The notes below the pieces were generated by a model. That model did no database searches, was not told the DNA's origin, and saw only the letters and a list, made by a program, of their open reading frames with translations. From Cereibacter sphaeroides (GTDB taxonomy: Bacteria > Pseudomonadota > Alphaproteobacteria > Rhodobacterales > Rhodobacteraceae), in the NCBI GenBank assembly GCA_003243455.1, contig QFQS01000001.1, positions 1,612,001 through 1,676,000 of the forward strand: a DNA stretch of 64,000 nt, given 5' to 3'. The position numbers and the translations under genes are program-made. Numbering within the stretch: the stretch's first letter is position 1; each line of letters begins with the position of its first letter. Positions 17,245 to 25,328 of this stretch are shown here, piece by piece.

Positions 17245-18033
17245 TCACGCGCCGCGAATGATCTTGCGGAATTCCTCGAACAACGCCGCGTTCCCGCAGA
17301 TCATCGAGCCCGAGGTCAGCGGATCCTGATCCTCGCGGATGCCGCTGACAAAACCGCCCGCCTCGCGCACCAGCACGATCCCCGCGCCCACGTCCCAGGC
17401 GTTGATCCCGCGCTCCCAGTAGCCGTCGTAACGGCCTGCCGCCACATAGGCCAGGTCCAGCGCCGCAGCCCCCCAGCGCCGGACGCCAGCGCAAGTCGGC
17501 ATCAGCCGCGCCATGTCCTGCAGCGTCGCGGGCAAGGTGCCCTTGCCACCGAACGGAACACCGGTCGCGAAGATCGACTCGATCATCTGCCGCCGCCCCG
17601 ACACCCGAATGCGCGTATCGTTCAGCCAGGCGCCCGCGCCCTTCTCCGCCACAAACATCTCGTCCTTGGCCGCGTCAAAGACCACGCCCGCCACGATCTC
17701 GCCCTTGTGCTCCAGCGCGATGGAAACCGCCCAGTGCGGCAGTCCGTGCAAAAAGTTCGTGGTCCCGTCCAGCGGATCGACGATCCAGCGCCGCGTGGGG
17801 TCTTCACCCTCGCCCACGCCCGTCTCTTCGCCCAGCCAGCCATAGGTCGGTCGCCCGCCCAGCAATTCTTCCTTGATGATCCGCTCGGCCTCGCGGTCGG
17901 CTTTCGACACAAAGTCACCCGGCCCCTTGGACGAGACCTGCAGGTTCTCGACCTCGCGGAAATCCTTGACAAGGCTTCGCCCCGCCTTGCGCGCGGCCTT
18001 GATCATCAGGTTCAGGTTTGCGCTGCCTTGCAT
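17245..18033 (-). CDS. suhB: inositol-1-monophosphatase family protein
   Basis: 262 residues from ATG 18033. The metal-dependent phosphatase motifs are present: DFVSKADREAE, LGEETG, the WIVDPLDGTTNF signature, and AWDVGAGIVLVREAGG near the C terminus. Family members dephosphorylate inositol phosphates and related compounds; SuhB also influences rRNA transcription in E. coli. The frame is open upstream of 18033, but those codons lack the fold and lie in the promoter region. The stop abuts the rhomboid stop in a shared TGATCA palindrome. Confidence 0.92.
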   Translation of the reverse strand: MQGSANLNLMIKAARKAGRSLVKDFREVENLQVSSKGPGDFVSKADREAERIIKEELLGGRPTYGWLGEETGVGEGEDPTRRWIVDPLDGTTNFLHGLPHWAVSIALEHKGEIVAGVVFDAAKDEMFVAEKGAGAWLNDTRIRVSGRRQMIESIFATGVPFGGKGTLPATLQDMARLMPTCAGVRRWGAAALDLAYVAAGRYDGYWERGINAWDVGAGIVLVREAGGFVSGIREDQDPLTSGSMICGNAALFEEFRKIIRGA

Positions 18034-18215
18034 CACGGGACTCCAGATCTTGCGGGTCTGCCGTATAGGCGGGATGGCCCGCGAAGAAAAGACCGGAACG
18101 GGAAGCGGCACCATGCCGCAGCGCAGCGGAGGATTGTTGCCGAAAGATGGAACAGTTCTCGTGCATTGGCGTTTGGATGCACTAGAGTGCGCGCACCCTA
18201 TCAAGGAGCATTCCT

Positions 18216-18662
18216 ATGCGAGCCTTCCTTCTGACAATTCCGCTGGCCATCCTGCCGCTTGCAGCCTGCGTGGATAACAGCACCAGCGGCATGTATCCGT
18301 CCTCCTCGACCGTGTCGCAGAACCAGGTTCTGAACGGCACCATCGTAAGCTGGCGCCAGGTGCAGCAGGGCGGCAGCAACACTGACCGCGCCGTGGGCGC
18401 GGTTGCAGGCGGTCTTGCCGGCGGCCTTCTGGGCAACCAGTTTGGCGGCGGTTCGGGCAAAGACCTGGCAACCGTCGCCGGTGCTGTCGGTGGCGCGGCG
18501 CTTGGCAGCAACCTCGCCGGCAACTCGGGTCGTGTCGTACCGGCCTGGACCATTCGCCTTGATGACGGCCGCACGGTTGAGATCGTGCAGAATCAGAGCT
18601 TCGCCATCGGCCAGCGCGTGCAGGTCCGAGTCAGCGGCAACCAGATGAGCATCATCGGCTGA
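18216..18662 (+). CDS. glycine-zipper outer-membrane lipoprotein (SlyB/Pcp-like)
   Basis: 148 residues with a lipoprotein signal; the lipobox LAAC puts the acylated cysteine at residue 18. The centre (about residues 58-108) is a glycine-zipper double hairpin (GAVAGGLAGGLLGNQFGGG, GAVGGAALGSNLAG). The C terminus is a small beta domain (WTIRLDDGRTVEIVQ, IGQRVQVRV). This is the layout of SlyB-type lipoproteins, which stabilise the outer membrane. The ATG follows AAGGAG at 18201-18206. It is monocistronic, bounded by a GC-rich hairpin. Confidence 0.9.
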   Translation: MRAFLLTIPLAILPLAACVDNSTSGMYPSSSTVSQNQVLNGTIVSWRQVQQGGSNTDRAVGAVAGGLAGGLLGNQFGGGSGKDLATVAGAVGGAALGSNLAGNSGRVVPAWTIRLDDGRTVEIVQNQSFAIGQRVQVRVSGNQMSIIG

Positions 18663-18672
18663 TGCCGAAGTC

Positions 18673-18696
18673 GGAAGGCGCGGCGACGCGCCTTCC
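18673..18696. terminator. hairpin between convergent lipoprotein and DUF1194 genes
   Basis: The perfect 10-bp arms GGAAGGCGCG and CGCGCCTTCC enclose a GCGA tetraloop. It sits 10 bases after the lipoprotein stop and 2 bases beyond the stop of the convergent gene. No U-tract follows on either strand, so it is a barrier or bidirectional processing hairpin and not a textbook intrinsic terminator. Confidence 0.65.
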
Positions 18697-18698
18697 GT

Positions 18699-19421
18699 CT
18701 AACCGCCACTCGGGCTGATGGACGCTCCGTCCATGCCGATCATCTGTTCCCCCAGTTCACGTTCCAGCTTGCGCCGGATTGCGCGCGGAAAATCCTTCTG
18801 CCCTTCGGCAATCTCGACAAAAGCGCCTTCACCCCTGATGACGCGGGATCGGTAGTAAGCTGCCACGTCGCGCTCATAGGTGCGGATCGCAAGGCCGTTC
18901 ACGCGCACATTCCCGAAATCGCGGCGCGTATAGGCCAGCAAAGGGTCAATGCCATCGTTGTTCTGCCCGTCACCCGAGACATCCAGCACCTTTTCGGTGC
19001 AGGAGGGCGCGGCCATAAGCAGATCAAAGCCGAAATCCACGGCAGCGCCCAGCGCCGTCAGGTTGCCGCGCGAGTTTCGATCATGCGAGGACAAGCCCGC
19101 AGTGAACCGGTCCAGGTCCTCGACCCCCATGATCTCAGTCCAGCCCATGACCATCCACTGGTCATGCCGCGAACTCCATTCGTATATCGCAAGCGCCACA
19201 TGGTCGTCCGGCTCCAGGATCGCCGCGCGAATGCCGGGGTCCATCAGGGCGGCCAGAAGCCCTTTGCGCTGGATCGCATAATCCCGGGAATCGACCGAAC
19301 GCGACACATCCATGGCCAGCGCAAGGGCAAGACGGCATTCCGCGCTTGCAGGCACGGCGGCCAGCAGCATCACCGCTCCGACCCCTGCAACAACAGCCCC
19401 ATGGAAGCGTGATGTGCGCAT
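18699..19421 (-). CDS. DUF1194 von Willebrand factor A domain protein, secreted
   Basis: 240 residues with a signal peptide ending near residue 27 (AVPASAEC). The remainder is a vWA fold: the MIDAS motif DVSRS (about 39-43), a threonine in the NLTALGAAVDFG segment, and the aspartate of VSGDGQNND. DUF1194 proteins are common in alphaproteobacteria and their role is unknown; vWA domains usually bind protein partners through a metal ion. It is transcribed alone and faces the glycine-zipper lipoprotein gene. Confidence 0.88.
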   Translation of the reverse strand: MRTSRFHGAVVAGVGAVMLLAAVPASAECRLALALAMDVSRSVDSRDYAIQRKGLLAALMDPGIRAAILEPDDHVALAIYEWSSRHDQWMVMGWTEIMGVEDLDRFTAGLSSHDRNSRGNLTALGAAVDFGFDLLMAAPSCTEKVLDVSGDGQNNDGIDPLLAYTRRDFGNVRVNGLAIRTYERDVAAYYRSRVIRGEGAFVEIAEGQKDFPRAIRRKLERELGEQMIGMDGASISPSGG

Positions 19422-19536
19422 CTCGACCCCCGCCGTCAGTCATCGCAGCGTTACATGAATTGGTCTTTTTCGACAGCGTTTTCGGGTGGCGCTGGCTGTT
19501 TTGGCCGGCCTGCCCGTGCTTTGGGCAAACGGGCGC

Positions 19537-20439
19537 TCAGACGGACGCCGCCCGCATGAAACGCCCCGGCGGCTGGCCAACGTGCCGGCTGAAGGCCGTG
19601 CTAAAAGTGCTGGCCGAGCCATAGCCGACACGCCGCGCCACATCGTCCAGCGCGACCCCACCCTTGCGCAGCAGGTCCTTGGCGACGGCCATGCGCCATG
19701 ACAGCAGATATTCCATCGGCCGAACCCCGACCATGCGGGCAAAGCGCCCAAAGAATGCCGAACGGGACATTCCCGCCTCGCGCGCAAGGTCGGGCACCGT
19801 CCAGGCGCGTTCGGCATCGCCGTGCATCCCCCGCAGCGCCGCCGCGATGCGCGGGTCGGACAGGCCGCGCAGCAGGCCCGGTTCCGCCGCATTGGCCGGC
19901 ACCGCCCGCAACGCCTCGATCAGCAATATCTCGACCAGCCGGGAAAGGATAAGGTCGCGCCCGATCCCCTCGCCCGCCGCCTCATCGCCCAGCAGGCCGA
20001 CCAACCGGGTCAGCCGCGGATTGCCGCGGATATGGATCATGCGCGGCAACAGCGCCACGAACAGCGCCGCGTCCAAAGATTCGAAACTGAACCAGCCTCC
20101 GAACTGGCGCATGTCGGCTGGCCCGTCCTGACGGCCATAGCGCACCTCCTTGCCGGGGGTCGGCGCCGTCTTGGGGTCGATACGGACGGGTGCGGCAGGC
20201 TCCATCCCCGACATGGTGAAGGCGGGCGTAGCGGGAAGCAGCACGAAATCGCCTGCTTCAAGAATGATCGGCGGCGCATCTTCCAGCGCCAGCCTGCACC
20301 GCCCTTCCGTCACCGCGCAAAACCCCGGCTGCCCGAATTCGGCATAGCGCACCGCCCAACGCCCCGCGCCGCTTATCCCTTTCGAGAATACGGCGCGCGG
20401 GCGCAAAAGCTGGATCACGTCGAAAAGGGGGTCGGCCAT
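19537..20439 (-). CDS. AraC-family transcriptional regulator with cupin sensor domain
   Basis: 300 residues. Residues 1-180 are an AraC-type cupin effector domain (VTEGRCRLALEDAPPIILEA, GDFVLLPATPAFTMSG). Residues 195-297 carry two helix-turn-helix motifs (VPDLAREAGMSRSAFFGRFA; LDDVARRVGYGSASTFSTAF). It is divergent from an SDR gene across 98 bases that contain two direct repeats suitable as operator half-sites, so it probably controls that gene and itself. The inducer is unknown. Confidence 0.92.
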   Translation of the reverse strand: MADPLFDVIQLLRPRAVFSKGISGAGRWAVRYAEFGQPGFCAVTEGRCRLALEDAPPIILEAGDFVLLPATPAFTMSGMEPAAPVRIDPKTAPTPGKEVRYGRQDGPADMRQFGGWFSFESLDAALFVALLPRMIHIRGNPRLTRLVGLLGDEAAGEGIGRDLILSRLVEILLIEALRAVPANAAEPGLLRGLSDPRIAAALRGMHGDAERAWTVPDLAREAGMSRSAFFGRFARMVGVRPMEYLLSWRMAVAKDLLRKGGVALDDVARRVGYGSASTFSTAFSRHVGQPPGRFMRAASV

Positions 20440-20440
20440 T

Positions 20441-20472
20441 CAGGACTACTGCAAACTAAAACAGGACTTTTG
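20441..20472. promoter_or_regulatory. paired direct repeats, candidate AraC-type operator
   Basis: CAGGACTACTG (20441-20451) and CAGGACTTTTG (20462-20472) are direct repeats with nine of eleven bases identical. Their starts are 21 bases apart, two helical turns. That is the geometry AraC-family regulators use for tandem half-sites. They begin one base beyond the regulator's own start codon and 66-97 bases before the SDR gene, suggesting autoregulation plus activation. Confidence 0.6.
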
Positions 20473-20537
20473 ATTGCTGATAATCCTGATGATGCCCGTT
20501 AAATCGATCTCGTCAACATCAAACATCGGAGATCGAC

Positions 20538-21281
20538 ATGCAGACCGTCCTCATCACTGGCACCTCCTCCGGCTATGGGCTGGAAACTGCCCGCCACTTC
20601 CATGCACAGGGCTGGAACGTCATCGCCACCATGCGCAATCCACGCGAGGGGCTTTTCCCCGCGTCGGACCGCATCCACCTGCTGCCGCTGGATGTGACCC
20701 GCCCGGACAGCATCGAGGCCGCGCTAAGTGCCACTGGTCCCATCGACGTGCTGGTGAACAACGCCGGTATCGGCGGCGTCGGCGCTTTCGAGGTGACGCC
20801 GATGGCGCATGTCCGCAAACTGTTCGACACCAACACCTTCGGCACGATGGCAATGACACAGGCGGTCATCCCGCAGATGCGGGCGCGCCGTTCGGGCGTG
20901 ATCGTCAACGTCACCTCCAGCGCCACGCTGGCCCCCATGCCGCTTGCCGCCGCCTATACGGCCAGCAAACAGGCCATCGAGGGCTTTACCGGCTCTTTGG
21001 CGCATGAACTGGCCTTCTTCGGCGTGCGGGCAAAGCTGGTCGAGCCGGGCTATGCGCCCACCACGCGCTTTGCCGCGAACACGGATATCCCGGTTCTGGA
21101 CCTTATCCCCGAAACCTATGCGGATTTCGCAGGCCCCATCTTCGCGGCCTTCGCCAATCCCGCGCTGACCACGACAGAGGCCGATGTTGCCGAAGCGGTC
21201 TATCGGGCGGCCACGGATGGCTCGGACCAACTCCGCTATCCCGCCGGGCCTGATGCGATTGCTCTGGCAAAGGCTGCCTGA
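20538..21281 (+). CDS. short-chain dehydrogenase/reductase
   Basis: 247 residues with a Rossmann fold and classical SDR motifs: TGTSSGYG cofactor loop at about 7-14, NNAGIGG at about 73-79, catalytic serine in VNVTSSATL and YTASKQA with catalytic Tyr and Lys at about 138-142. NAD(P)-dependent oxidoreductase in the cytoplasm. The substrate is unknown. It is divergent from an AraC regulator that probably controls it. The ATG at 20538 has GGAGAT upstream. Confidence 0.92.
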   Translation: MQTVLITGTSSGYGLETARHFHAQGWNVIATMRNPREGLFPASDRIHLLPLDVTRPDSIEAALSATGPIDVLVNNAGIGGVGAFEVTPMAHVRKLFDTNTFGTMAMTQAVIPQMRARRSGVIVNVTSSATLAPMPLAAAYTASKQAIEGFTGSLAHELAFFGVRAKLVEPGYAPTTRFAANTDIPVLDLIPETYADFAGPIFAAFANPALTTTEADVAEAVYRAATDGSDQLRYPAGPDAIALAKAA

Positions 21282-21297
21282 TCAGGTGTTTTCGTCA

Positions 21298-21332
21298 ATC
21301 CAGACGGCAAAAGTTTTGTCTGTCGTCTGGAT
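21298..21332. repeat. nested inverted repeat downstream of the SDR gene
   Basis: Nine-base perfect arms ATCCAGACG (21298-21306) and CGTCTGGAT (21324-21332) enclose 17 bases that themselves contain the short palindrome CAAAAGTTTTG. It starts 17 bases after the SDR stop. No U-run follows the outer stem. It could be a transcript-end hairpin or a protein site. The rest of the interval up to the convergent metR gene (21333-21437) is AT-rich and shows no gene. Confidence 0.5.
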
Positions 21333-21437
21333 GACGGCCACCGGTTACGCTGCGTCTGGCTTACCCAATATTCCCCATGCAGAATTTAAACATATATTTT
21401 TCAACATCTTAACTTCCATTTCACGTGTGCAATCCCG

Positions 21438-22343
21438 TCACGCCCGCTGCAACTTCACAGGCTCGCTCCGCGCCAGCCGCAGGAAATGCGCCATGAAGGG
21501 GCGCGAGATATCCTCGCTCCGCGTGGCCGCATAAAGCCGCTTCGTGATCACCCCCGGCCCCAGCGGCCGGGTCACATAATCCGCGTTTGATTTCACATCC
21601 CGCAGCACCCAGTCCGGCAAGACTGCCACCCCCCGGTTCGCCGCGACCAGCATCAGGATCACGGCCGTCAGCTCCACCTGCCGCTGCCCCCGCGGCTCGA
21701 CCCGCGCCGGGGTCAGAACCTCGGTGAACACATCCAGCCGGTCCCGCGCCACCGGGTAGGTGATCAGCATCTGATCCCGGAAATCCTCTGCAACGATCAC
21801 ATCCTTCGCACTCAACGGATTATTGGCCGAGGCCACGAAAACCGGGTGATAGTCAAACAGCGGGTTGAAGGTGACCCCGTCGATCTTCACCGGATCGGAA
21901 GAGATCACCAGATCCACCTCCTCGCGGTTCAGCGCCGGCAGCGCCTCGAACGCGAGCCCCGCCCGAATGTCCACGTCCACCTCCGGCCAGGCCCGCCGGA
22001 ACTGCTCCAGCACCACGAACAGCCACTCGAAACAGGCATGACACTCGATCGCGATATGCAACCGCCCGGTCTTGCCGGCTTTCAGCGCCTGGAACTCTTC
22101 CTCCAGCGCGTCGATCTCGGGCAGGATCCGCTCGGCCAGCTTCAGCATCCGAAGGCCAGCCGCCGACAAGGTCATCGGCTTCGACCGCCGCACGAACAAT
22201 TCGATCCCCGCCTGATCCTCCAGCCCCTTGATCTGATGGCTCAGCGCCGACTGGGTCATGTTCAGCATCTCTGCCGCCCGCGCCAGCCCACCGGCCTGAT
22301 GAACGGCGCGGATCGTGCGCAGGTGGCGGAACTCAAGATGCAT
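21438..22343 (-). CDS. metR: LysR-family regulator, MetR type
   Basis: 301 residues from ATG 22343. A TTG two codons upstream is possible but less likely. The winged HTH spans residues 3-60 (TIRAVHQAGGLARAAEMLNM, TQSALSHQIKGLE). The effector domain contains IECHACFEWL, characteristic of MetR, which senses homocysteine and activates methionine genes. Divergence from metF across 97 bases supports the name. Direct MetR autoregulation is likely but not shown. Confidence 0.88.
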   Translation of the reverse strand: MHLEFRHLRTIRAVHQAGGLARAAEMLNMTQSALSHQIKGLEDQAGIELFVRRSKPMTLSAAGLRMLKLAERILPEIDALEEEFQALKAGKTGRLHIAIECHACFEWLFVVLEQFRRAWPEVDVDIRAGLAFEALPALNREEVDLVISSDPVKIDGVTFNPLFDYHPVFVASANNPLSAKDVIVAEDFRDQMLITYPVARDRLDVFTEVLTPARVEPRGQRQVELTAVILMLVAANRGVAVLPDWVLRDVKSNADYVTRPLGPGVITKRLYAATRSEDISRPFMAHFLRLARSEPVKLQRA

Positions 22344-22368
22344 CGGCAATGTGAACGCTCCTCATATT

Positions 22369-22402
22369 GATGATGAGAATTATGAATTTGTCTCACATCA
22401 TC
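22369..22402. promoter_or_regulatory. imperfect inverted repeat in the metR/metF divergent promoter
   Basis: The left arm GATGATGAGA (22369-22378) is the complement of the right arm TCTCACATCATC (22391-22402) apart from a two-base insertion. The centre is AT-rich (ATTATGAATTTG). It lies midway between metR and metF, where a MetR site is expected. It contains TGAGAATTATGAA, only loosely like the enteric TGAA-N5-TTCA box, so the exact motif would differ from E. coli. Confidence 0.5.
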
Positions 22403-22440
22403 CGATTTGCGACAAGAGGCCGTCCAAAGGAGCCTGCATC

Positions 22441-23310
22441 ATGTCCACCACCCCCCGCGTTTCCTTCGAGTTCTTTCCGCCCCAGACGCTCGATGCGTCC
22501 TTCCGGCTGTGGGAAACGGCGCAGATGCTGGCCCCCTTGAACCCATCGTTTGTCTCCGTGACCTACGGCGCAGGCGGCACCACCCGCAGGCTGACGCATG
22601 AGGCGGTGACGGCCATCGGCCATAACTATGGGCTGAACGTCGCGGCCCACCTGACCTGCGTCGATGCAACGAAATCCGAAACGATGGCCATCGCCCAGTC
22701 CTACGCCGACGCTGGCGTGACCGAAATCGTCGCGCTGCGCGGCGATGCGCCCAAAGGTGCCAAGCGTTATGTGCCGCATCCCCTGGGCTTTGCCAACTCG
22801 GTCGATCTGATCTCCTCCCTCGCGGCCACCGGCAAGTTCAAGCTGCGCGTCGGCGCCTATCCCGAACGCCACCCGGACGCCGCCGATGCCACCGCCGACG
22901 TGCGCTGGCTGAAGCGCAAGATCGACGCGGGTGCCAGCAGCGCCATCACCCAGTTCTTTTTCGAGGCCGAAACCTTCCTGCGCTTCCGCGACGCCTGCGC
23001 GAAGGAAGGGATTACCGCTCCGATCATCCCCGGCATCCTGCCGATCATCAGCTGGGATGGCGCCAAACGCTTTGCCGCCCGCTGCGGCGCGAAGGTGCCG
23101 CACCGTCTGGACGAGGCGTTCGAGACCGCAACGCGCGACGGTCGCGCCGACCTTCTGGCGCTGACCCATTGCACGACCCTCTGCACAAGGCTCATCGAGG
23201 AAGGGGTCGAGGATCTGCACTTCTACACCCTCAACCGCCCCCACCTGACACGCGAGGTCTGCCACGCCCTTGGCCTGACGACACCCGTCGCGCTGGAAAT
23301 GGTTGCCTGA
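22441..23310 (+). CDS. metF: 5,10-methylenetetrahydrofolate reductase MetF
   Basis: Reduces methylene-THF to 5-methyl-THF, the methyl donor for methionine synthesis, using FAD in the cytoplasm. 289 residues from ATG 22441 with AAAGGAG at 22426-22432. Typical motifs: FEFFPPQ at about 10-16, SVTYGAGGTTR at about 39-49, HLTCVDATK, IVALRGDAPKG, ITQFFFEAETF and PGILPI. It is divergent from metR and followed 50 bases later by a strong intrinsic terminator, so it is probably monocistronic. Confidence 0.96.
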   Translation: MSTTPRVSFEFFPPQTLDASFRLWETAQMLAPLNPSFVSVTYGAGGTTRRLTHEAVTAIGHNYGLNVAAHLTCVDATKSETMAIAQSYADAGVTEIVALRGDAPKGAKRYVPHPLGFANSVDLISSLAATGKFKLRVGAYPERHPDAADATADVRWLKRKIDAGASSAITQFFFEAETFLRFRDACAKEGITAPIIPGILPIISWDGAKRFAARCGAKVPHRLDEAFETATRDGRADLLALTHCTTLCTRLIEEGVEDLHFYTLNRPHLTREVCHALGLTTPVALEMVA

Positions 23311-23360
23311 CAGCCCCGACCACAAGCTATCTTCCCCGGCGCTCCTGACGCGCCGTCCTT

Positions 23361-23386
23361 GGGGGGCCGTCTGGCCCCCCGTTTTT
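23361..23386 (+). terminator. strong intrinsic terminator after metF
   Basis: The perfect 8-bp GC stem GGGGGGCC / GGCCCCCC with a GTCT loop is followed by GTTTTTA. It lies 50 bases beyond the metF stop and separates metF from the low-GC orphan gene downstream. Confidence 0.93.
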
Positions 23387-23522
23387 ATCTGAAGCATTGC
23401 AACAATCTAGAACCTCAGAAGGGAAAGTCCGTTCCACTTGTAACGCCCAAAATCCAACTAAGCGGATCGCGCGATGTGTGACCTATCCTTGCCATAGTGT
23501 TCTGCTTACCCGCGGCAAGGGA

Positions 23523-24044
23523 ATGCAGCAAAGGCATCCGCAAATGGAAGAGATCGACTGGTCGGATCGCGCATTCTACGATGACGGAGAATGGGTGACA
23601 TGGTCAGAGATTGAAGGGCAACTCCGCTACAAGGAGTGGGCTGCAAAGTATCCGAACGCAATGCGTTCGATGATCCCATACTTTGAAGACCTTATATCCT
23701 TGGCGGAGAGCTACCATTTGCAGACCGGACGACATCTCTCCGTATATGGCGATGTTGGAGAGCTTTTCGGTGCGATAACCTGCGGCATCTCGTTGAATAG
23801 AACATACGCGCAAGGCTCTGACGGTCGACTTGGCAATGACCATGTCGAGATTAAGACCATAACACCGTTCAAGAATCGAGACGTAGTGATCGTGGACACA
23901 TCACGGCACTTCAACAAGTTGCTTGTGGTCAAGATAAACAAATATTTTCAAGTGGCTGGCCGAATGATTGACCGCAAGAAATTGCCGAAGCGGGGTGGCC
24001 GCTTTGTTCGCATTCATTGGGATGACTTGATATCCGCTGAGTGA
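23523..24044 (+). CDS. orphan hypothetical protein with a possible PD-(D/E)XK nuclease core
   Basis: 173 residues from ATG 23523; ATG 23544, with AAAGG nine bases upstream, is an equally good start. I do not recognise the family. The sequence YGDVGELFGA (E80) is followed by QGSDGRLGNDHVEIKTITP (D100, E109, K111). That is the order of the PD-(D/E)XK nuclease core, an acidic residue then D-X8-E-X-K, with a hydrophobic strand before EIK. The C terminus is basic (DRKKLPKRGGR). No signal or membrane segment. Base composition is clearly lower in GC than metF and aroQ and codon use is relaxed, suggesting acquisition. No methylase or specificity gene is adjacent. Confidence 0.6.
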   Translation: MQQRHPQMEEIDWSDRAFYDDGEWVTWSEIEGQLRYKEWAAKYPNAMRSMIPYFEDLISLAESYHLQTGRHLSVYGDVGELFGAITCGISLNRTYAQGSDGRLGNDHVEIKTITPFKNRDVVIVDTSRHFNKLLVVKINKYFQVAGRMIDRKKLPKRGGRFVRIHWDDLISAE

Positions 24045-24107
24045 CGCCCCGGATTGCCCTTCTGCCCGGATCGGCTATCGTCCTGCTATATCTGCTGGGA
24101 CTGCCAC

Positions 24108-24551
24108 ATGAAAAAGCCGATCTACATCCTGAACGGACCGAACCTGAACCTGCTGGGCTTTCGCCAGCCGGAAATCTACGGCACCGAAACTCTGGCCGAT
24201 GTCAACGCGCGCTGCGAGGCGCTGGCGGGCGAGTTGGGCGTTACGATCCGGTTCCTGCAATCGAACCACGAAGGCCAGATCATCGACTGGATACACGAGG
24301 CGCGCGGCGGCGCGGCGGGCATCATCATCAATCCCGGCGCCTATACCCACACCTCCATCGCGATCTACGACGCGCTGACCGCCTATGAGGGGCCGGTTCT
24401 GGAGCTGCATATCTCCAACATCCATCGCCGCGAACCCTTCCGCCATCACTCCTATGTCTCGGCCCGAGCGGATGGCGTGATCGCCGGGTTCGGGACGGAT
24501 GGCTATGTTCTTGCACTCCGCCGCATGGCGACACTGACCGGGGGAAAGTGA
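24108..24551 (+). CDS. aroQ: type II 3-dehydroquinate dehydratase
   Basis: Third step of the shikimate pathway, dehydrating 3-dehydroquinate to 3-dehydroshikimate. 147 residues from ATG 24108, normal for the dodecameric type II enzyme. Motifs: LNGPNLNLLG at 7-16 with the active tyrosine region PEIYG, ESNH-type QSNHEGQIIDW, NPGAYTHTS, and ELHISNIHRREPFRHHS. The stop overlaps the start of the aldolase gene (TGATG). It lies just downstream of the orphan low-GC gene. Confidence 0.96.
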   Translation: MKKPIYILNGPNLNLLGFRQPEIYGTETLADVNARCEALAGELGVTIRFLQSNHEGQIIDWIHEARGGAAGIIINPGAYTHTSIAIYDALTAYEGPVLELHISNIHRREPFRHHSYVSARADGVIAGFGTDGYVLALRRMATLTGGK

Positions 24552-25315
24552 TGGACCTGCCCGTGAACCATTTCAAACAGGGCCTGAAGGCGGGTCGCCA
24601 GCAGATCGGGCTGTGGAACTCGATCCCCGGCCCCATCGTGGCCGAGGCGGTTGCGACGGCGGGGTTCGACTGGATCGTCATCGACACCGAGCATTCGCTG
24701 ACCGATGTGCCGGATACCATCGTGTCGATGCAGGCCATGGCGCCCTATCCGGTCACGCCGGTGGTGCGGGCGGCGTGGAACGACATGGTCCTGATCAAGC
24801 GCTATCTCGATCTGGGCGTGCAAACCCTGCTCTTGCCCTTCGTGCAATCCGCCGATGAGGCGCAGGCGGCTGTTACCTCGATGCGCTACGCCCCGCGTGG
24901 AATGCGGGGGGCTGCGGGCATGACGCGCGCCAACCGCTATGGTTCGGTCACGGATTACATGGCGCGTGTCGAGGAACAGCTTTGCCTGCTGGTGCAGGTC
25001 GAAACCGAACTGGCGCTGAGCCGGATCGAGGAAATTGCGGCGGTCGATGGTGTGGACGGGCTGTTCATCGGCCCGAACGACCTAGCGGGCAGCATGGGCT
25101 ATCCCGGGCAGCCGGGCCACCCGGAGGTGCAGGCGGCGATCAGGGACGCGATCGCCCGCATCACCGCATCGGGCAAGGCCGCCGGCATTCTGACCTTCGA
25201 TCCCGCTTTCGCGCGCAACTGCATGGGGCTTGGCACGACGTTCACTGCCGTCGGCATGGACCTCGCCCTGCTGGTGCAGGCGGCAAGAAAACTCGCCGCC
25301 GACTTCAGGCCTTAA
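24551..25315 (+). CDS. HpcH/HpaI-family aldolase
   Basis: 254 residues of the class II pyruvate aldolase group (HpcH/HpaI). Motifs are GFDWIVIDTEHSLTD, the metal-binding glutamate in LVQVETELAL, and FIGPNDLAGSMG. Family members cleave 4-hydroxy-2-oxo acids into pyruvate and an aldehyde, and are related to 2-dehydro-3-deoxyglucarate aldolase. The start is ATG 24551, overlapping the aroQ stop; GTG 24548 is less likely. Coupling with aroQ suggests cotranscription. The natural substrate cannot be assigned. Confidence 0.9.
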   Translation: MDLPVNHFKQGLKAGRQQIGLWNSIPGPIVAEAVATAGFDWIVIDTEHSLTDVPDTIVSMQAMAPYPVTPVVRAAWNDMVLIKRYLDLGVQTLLLPFVQSADEAQAAVTSMRYAPRGMRGAAGMTRANRYGSVTDYMARVEEQLCLLVQVETELALSRIEEIAAVDGVDGLFIGPNDLAGSMGYPGQPGHPEVQAAIRDAIARITASGKAAGILTFDPAFARNCMGLGTTFTAVGMDLALLVQAARKLAADFRP

Positions 25316-25328
25316 TGGCACAGGCGCC

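Noticed and set aside
20474..21007. Alternative frames across the SDR gene
   Set aside because: The 20538 frame has all SDR motifs; the other frames are Arg/Pro-rich shadows.
22344..22440. A SAM riboswitch ahead of metF
   Set aside because: The 97-base interval is short, shows one inverted repeat fitting a regulator site, and has no recognisable SAM-II or SAM-I core.
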